A stretch of DNA of 64,000 nucleotides from positions 124,001 through 188,000 of the forward strand of contig JAOXFI010000005.1 in NCBI GenBank assembly GCA_029232285.1, written 5' to 3'. The DNA comes from Agmasoma carcini (nom. nud.). Its lineage: Eukaryota; Microsporidia; Thelohaniidae. Both the position numbers and the translations under genes were made by a program. This document shows positions 60,421-64,000 of the stretch, one piece after another; position 1 is the first letter of the stretch, and the number at the start of each line of letters is the position of its first letter. A model generated the notes under the pieces. The model was given only the letters and a program-made list of their open reading frames with translations, was not told the origin of the DNA and made no database searches.

Positions 60421-61075
60421 TTTTTTCTAATCTATTGTAATGCTGTCATTCGATTAAAATCGGGGTATACCTTTTCATAATTTATTAACCGAGTCTAGTA
60501 AAGAAAATTATTGTTGACTCATTATCTCAAAGATGATTTCACTGGATATTTTTGTACAGGTCTAAAGATATAATTTCCTTTGTGAAAAGCGTTACTATAA
60601 ACAAATAATCTTCATTCTCTTAACAGAATTGTATTATATAGGCACAAACTAGTTTTCAATAGATTATTTCATGATAAAGGTTTCTGTTTAACCAAATGAT
60701 CCCAGTAATGAAATTATAAGATTACTTAAGAATATTTCAGAAGCCTTGTTTAAAAGTTGATTTCTATAATAAATAGAGTTAAAATAAATTATTAGTTTAT
60801 TTTTGTTGTATTCAGCAGATCTACAAATCAAAAAATATATTTAACATACTATAATAGTTATAATAATAAAATATTTATTTAAAAAATTCACATTTTAGAA
60901 ATATCTATTTCCCCAGCAATAAATATTATACTAATTCAATAATTCGTCTATAATCAACTATTAAAATATTAAAATGATATTTAACGCTATAATAAATTAT
61001 ACCAATCACATCAATTGTATCAATAATTATAAATTTAAATATTTTTATCATTGATAAAATTTTTTAGCCACAAAA

Positions 61076-61993
61076 ATGAAAACAAATGAAATTACATCTC
61101 TCAAATATGAGGACAATACCGTTTATATGTGTGAAAATTATTCTGAAAAATGGCAAAAGGCACCCTTTTCTATAATTCCAGAACTTGAAAAGCTTAAACG
61201 TAAATTTGAAAATTTCTCATTCCCCTCGAAAAGCACAAAGGAGGATGTTGAAGTTGAAAACGAATATGGTCTCGGAGATGCTTCGATTAAAGCAAATAAG
61301 GACGAATATGGTGAAACAATATTTACGTATAAGAGAGAAGAACCTGTATGCACAGAAGTTATCGATTTCAACGAAGACGAAGAATTCGGCATTATTAATA
61401 CAAATGATGACCAAAAGCATGATGATGATGTTAATCATTGGACAGTTCCAAATCCTAAAAAACCTAAAATTGAAGCTATAGAAGATTTATCAACTGCGGC
61501 TAGAAAGAGAAAAAGAATTGTTGCCGATATTTCAAAGACGAGACCAGCCGAAATTAATACAGCATCTTTTAAAAAGAGACCCTTTTCAATTATACTTAAA
61601 AACAAACCAATTACTATAATCAGAGGCGATATGAAAAAGGTTTATGAAAATAATACACATTTCTTAAAGAGGCAGTTCCATGAGAGAACAAGTGCTGAAC
61701 ATAGATTAAGTATATTGTTTTCAAGGCTTCTAAATCATCCTATTGAATTAGATGCCGATTTTAAGCCATTTCTAACCGATTTCATAAAATCAAACCCCGT
61801 TTATCTAAAGAAGAAAAAGGAATTTGTTAAGGATATAAACATCGATTCTGGTGTTTTAATTAGTAAGTACCGTTATAATGCAAGAAACAAAATAGAGTTC
61901 TTTTATGAAAGCAAGTTTTATCTCGATGATGGATGTGAATTTTTAAATAAAGATGAAGCAACCTTGGATGATTATTTCAATCATAGACTCTAA
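61076..61993 (+). CDS. Hypothetical protein, 305 aa, charged
   Basis: The first 150 residues are acidic and disordered (VIDFNEDEEFGIINTNDDQK, DDDVNHW). A basic nuclear-localisation-like segment follows (ARKRKRIVADISKTRP, about residues 142-157). The C-terminal half is helical, with TSAEHRLSILFSRLLNHPIE and ILKNKPITIIRGDMKKVYEN as the most ordered parts. It is probably nuclear. I do not recognise the family. The start follows AAAATTTTTTAGCCACAAAA. Confidence 0.72.
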   Translation: MKTNEITSLKYEDNTVYMCENYSEKWQKAPFSIIPELEKLKRKFENFSFPSKSTKEDVEVENEYGLGDASIKANKDEYGETIFTYKREEPVCTEVIDFNEDEEFGIINTNDDQKHDDDVNHWTVPNPKKPKIEAIEDLSTAARKRKRIVADISKTRPAEINTASFKKRPFSIILKNKPITIIRGDMKKVYENNTHFLKRQFHERTSAEHRLSILFSRLLNHPIELDADFKPFLTDFIKSNPVYLKKKKEFVKDINIDSGVLISKYRYNARNKIEFFYESKFYLDDGCEFLNKDEATLDDYFNHRL

Positions 61994-62303
61994 AAACAAA
62001 TAAATGTTATGAATTTTTGATATTATTCTTCATGATCAAATATTTAAGACCAGGGTAGGGTGCTCTTTAGTTTTTATTTTGAAAGAATGCTTATAATCAT
62101 AAGGGGATCTTGGTTTGGTGTATCTATTTAATATTTAATCATTTAATTCATACTCAAGGTTGCTAAAATAATTTTTGATTGACTCTATTCATAGTATTTA
62201 CATTATATTTGATACTGCTTTTGCCTTATCTTAATGCCCTATCTAAATATTATATATTTTTATTTAATACCAAAAAATTAAATTTTTAAATATTCAATTT
62301 ATT
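61994..62303. other. Convergent intergenic region, nothing recognised
   Basis: AT-rich spacer between the 3' ends of two convergent genes. Confidence 0.5.
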
Positions 62304-64000
62304 TTACATCAAGAAAAATCCAGTTGTCAAGTTTATAGCAGACAACAATTTTGACTTTAGTTTCTCTTTTGATGAATATTCTGGTAAAAGCAACGTATTG
62401 AAGCATGTTTGAGAGCTTGGTAACCTGTCAGTATCGCATCCATTCCTCATTATAGTAAAGTTTAATGCTTTTGCACCCCCAACAGGCATCCTATTATTAC
62501 CAGTTACAAATTGTAAAAGCTTTTTCTTCTCATCAATAGTTAGTTGAATAAATATGCTCCAAAATTCCTTAATAGTTCTACTTTCTGATGTAAATCCAGT
62601 ATATTTTGTTCCATTCTTAATTGCCTCATAGTTAAAATCATCAACGCCCATTATAATCTTTTCAAGTTCATCAGGCCTTAGCCTTGTTATGGTATCCTCT
62701 CTAATAATACTAAAGAAACCACTTGTAAATGCTTCAAACTCTTCTTTTATCGATGTCTCTGTGTAGAAGAATGAATATGAATATTTAAAAGGTAGAAAGT
62801 TTCTTTTGGTTACCTTCATTTTTCTTCCACCATTGATCAATTCAACCTCTTTGAATTCATCGTTATATTGTAAGTTGGCTGTGAAGTATAAATCACAGCT
62901 TAGTAATTCACTCTCTGAACACTTCTCAAGATTATATATTGAACCATATAGAGCAGGCTCTATTTCTTCCATATCCTCAAAGTCTAATTTTATTCCCAAA
63001 ATCTTTTTGAACATAAAAAAAGGAAAAGGGAGATTTAGAACAACATCATTATAAAGTGCTATACCTATGATCTTACCCACAAGATGTAATCTAGTTCTAT
63101 CTACATTAGGTTTAAACCATATTCTGTTGTTCTTCTGTGCAAATATTGTTTCATCATTTGATATTTCTTGACTCAACAACTGAAAGTACTCTTTTCTTAT
63201 ACCACCTGAATCAATACCTTCTTCACCCACGAAAGATATTTTTAATTGCTTTTTAGCCTCATTAATATTTAATTTATCAATGATTCTTAGTGTATCAAGG
63301 TAAACAAAATCTCTACGTATCTTGATAAAGAGGTAAGGTTCAGTCACACCCTCAAATAGGGCTCTAAAAAACGCGTCCTGTAATGTATTTTTCATAGCAT
63401 CCCCATTTTCATACTTAAGGATTTCAGCCTTATTAACTATAGGGATCATGAAATAAAAATCAATAATAGAGCTTAGCCTTGATCTATGAACCTTAAACTC
63501 GTTATATAAATTCATTTTGTTGATAATTTCTTCTAAATAGAAATATGTATAGTCGTAATGACCCAGTTCATCATTTAATAAATATAATATTTCATATATT
63601 TTCAATAATTTTTCTAATTTGTCTGAAGATTGAACATTTGTCTCCTTAATTGATATAATAATGCTCTTAAGGGTATTTACACAATTCTCAAAATCAGATG
63701 TAGTGAAATTGAGCTGAAACAAGCAATTACAACCTTCTTTACAAGCATTTGTCTTTGGAAGATCAAGTTTCATTATTGATCCAAAGATGCGACTTGAAAT
63801 AAGAGAAAATACTTCAAATAAAGTTGAATAATATTGTTGATCTAAGTTTTCATGTATTGTTTGTGTTGTAAATAGTCTTATGATAATTAGGGCAATATTA
63901 AAGTTTTGTTGCTTCTCGAATTTCTTTAAAAATAAATGAAGTAATCCTGTGACGAGGTATTGATCTACATCGGTGAGGGTCTGTGTAGTGATAGAACAAA
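62304..64000 (-). CDS. HECT-type ubiquitin ligase, 5' part outside window
   Basis: The frame remains open on the minus strand from the stop at 62304 to the right edge, 75 codons beyond the ATG at 63773. That ATG has no start signal before it, so it is internal (upstream codons read CSITTQTLTDVDQYL). The HECT domain spans about the last 370 residues: ISFVGEEGIDSGGIRKEYF, RLHLVGKIIGIALYNDVVLN, MGVDDFNYEAIK, and the catalytic Cys in LPSSQTCFNTLLLPEYSS. The end, LTTGFFLM, is a variant of the usual GFGL. It transfers ubiquitin from an E2 to its target; an Hul4/UBE3A-like member is likely. Confidence 0.92.
   Translation of the reverse strand, partial: CSITTQTLTDVDQYLVTGLLHLFLKKFEKQQNFNIALIIIRLFTTQTIHENLDQQYYSTLFEVFSLISSRIFGSIMKLDLPKTNACKEGCNCLFQLNFTTSDFENCVNTLKSIIISIKETNVQSSDKLEKLLKIYEILYLLNDELGHYDYTYFYLEEIINKMNLYNEFKVHRSRLSSIIDFYFMIPIVNKAEILKYENGDAMKNTLQDAFFRALFEGVTEPYLFIKIRRDFVYLDTLRIIDKLNINEAKKQLKISFVGEEGIDSGGIRKEYFQLLSQEISNDETIFAQKNNRIWFKPNVDRTRLHLVGKIIGIALYNDVVLNLPFPFFMFKKILGIKLDFEDMEEIEPALYGSIYNLEKCSESELLSCDLYFTANLQYNDEFKEVELINGGRKMKVTKRNFLPFKYSYSFFYTETSIKEEFEAFTSGFFSIIREDTITRLRPDELEKIIMGVDDFNYEAIKNGTKYTGFTSESRTIKEFWSIFIQLTIDEKKKLLQFVTGNNRMPVGGAKALNFTIMRNGCDTDRLPSSQTCFNTLLLPEYSSKEKLKSKLLSAINLTTGFFLM

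Larger units (their letters stand above)
57162..61075. other. Intergenic desert with transposon remnants
   Basis: It contains the dispersed 32-bp duplicate (57203-57361), a Tc1/mariner element, a Merlin remnant and an unidentified minus-strand coding remnant near 60270-60420. Between 60420 and 61030 I see AT-rich spacer only. Confidence 0.5.

Noticed and set aside
2..64000. CRISPR arrays, operons and riboswitches
   Set aside because: The gene content is eukaryotic; the tandem repeats present have no regular unique spacers.

Overview
This window reads as nuclear DNA of a microsporidian with an expanded, very AT-rich genome. The protein genes are intron-free, mostly eukaryotic core genes, often shorter than their yeast or animal counterparts. 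Most start codons lie about 5-25 nt downstream of a palindromic AAAATTTT-type block, often with a C-rich triplet (CCC-like) next to the ATG. Start signals of this AAATTT/CCC type are known from microsporidia. Compact gene islands alternate with kilobase deserts full of dead DNA transposons. Genus cannot be settled from sequence alone; TE-rich microsporidia such as Anncaliia, Edhazardia or Hamiltosporidium are plausible.

Layout. 0-8.3 kb: a 5'-truncated unknown gene, an AN1 zinc-finger protein, SSL1 (TFIIH), a DHHC palmitoyltransferase, a small unknown gene and a DEAH-type RNA helicase. 8.3-12.9 kb: transposon graveyard (one Tc1/mariner element, three Merlin/ISXO2 remnants, one copy of an unclassified repeat). 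12.9-21.6 kb: BUB1/MAD3-like checkpoint protein, uS2, a membrane protein, RPN8, a HUT1-like transporter, PCC1, an Elp6-like protein, tRNA-Asn and RPC34. 21.6-24.3 kb: two more Merlin remnants. 24.3-29.3 kb: UBA4, two tandem bacterial-type cytidylate kinases, a homeodomain protein and a possible Rmp1-like protein. 29.4-34.5 kb: two Tc1-like elements with a Merlin remnant between them. 34.7-53.4 kb: p24 protein, GPI2, NCS6, DIM1, UTP23, membrane and basic unknowns, topoisomerase II, three unknowns, an SLC41-type Mg transporter, an HSF-type factor and a VMA21-like protein. 53.4-55.3 kb: a candidate structured RNA, a Tc1 remnant and a tandem repeat. 55.3-57.2 kb: an unknown gene, a 58-codon gene and KRR1, the last two divergent across only 28 bp. 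57.2-61 kb: a Tc1 element and a Merlin remnant. 61-64 kb: an unknown gene and a HECT ubiquitin ligase that runs off the right edge.

Functional themes. Several genes act on tRNA: UBA4 and NCS6 make 2-thiouridine at U34, the Elp6-like protein would belong to Elongator (also U34), PCC1 is a KEOPS subunit (t6A37), and RPC34 transcribes tRNAs. Ribosome biogenesis is represented by DIM1, UTP23, KRR1, uS2 and perhaps Rmp1. The most unusual items are the duplicated bacterial-type CMP kinases, whose first copy has lost active-site residues; the 28-bp bidirectional start region; the structured RNA candidate near 53.6 kb; and the unclassified dispersed repeat.
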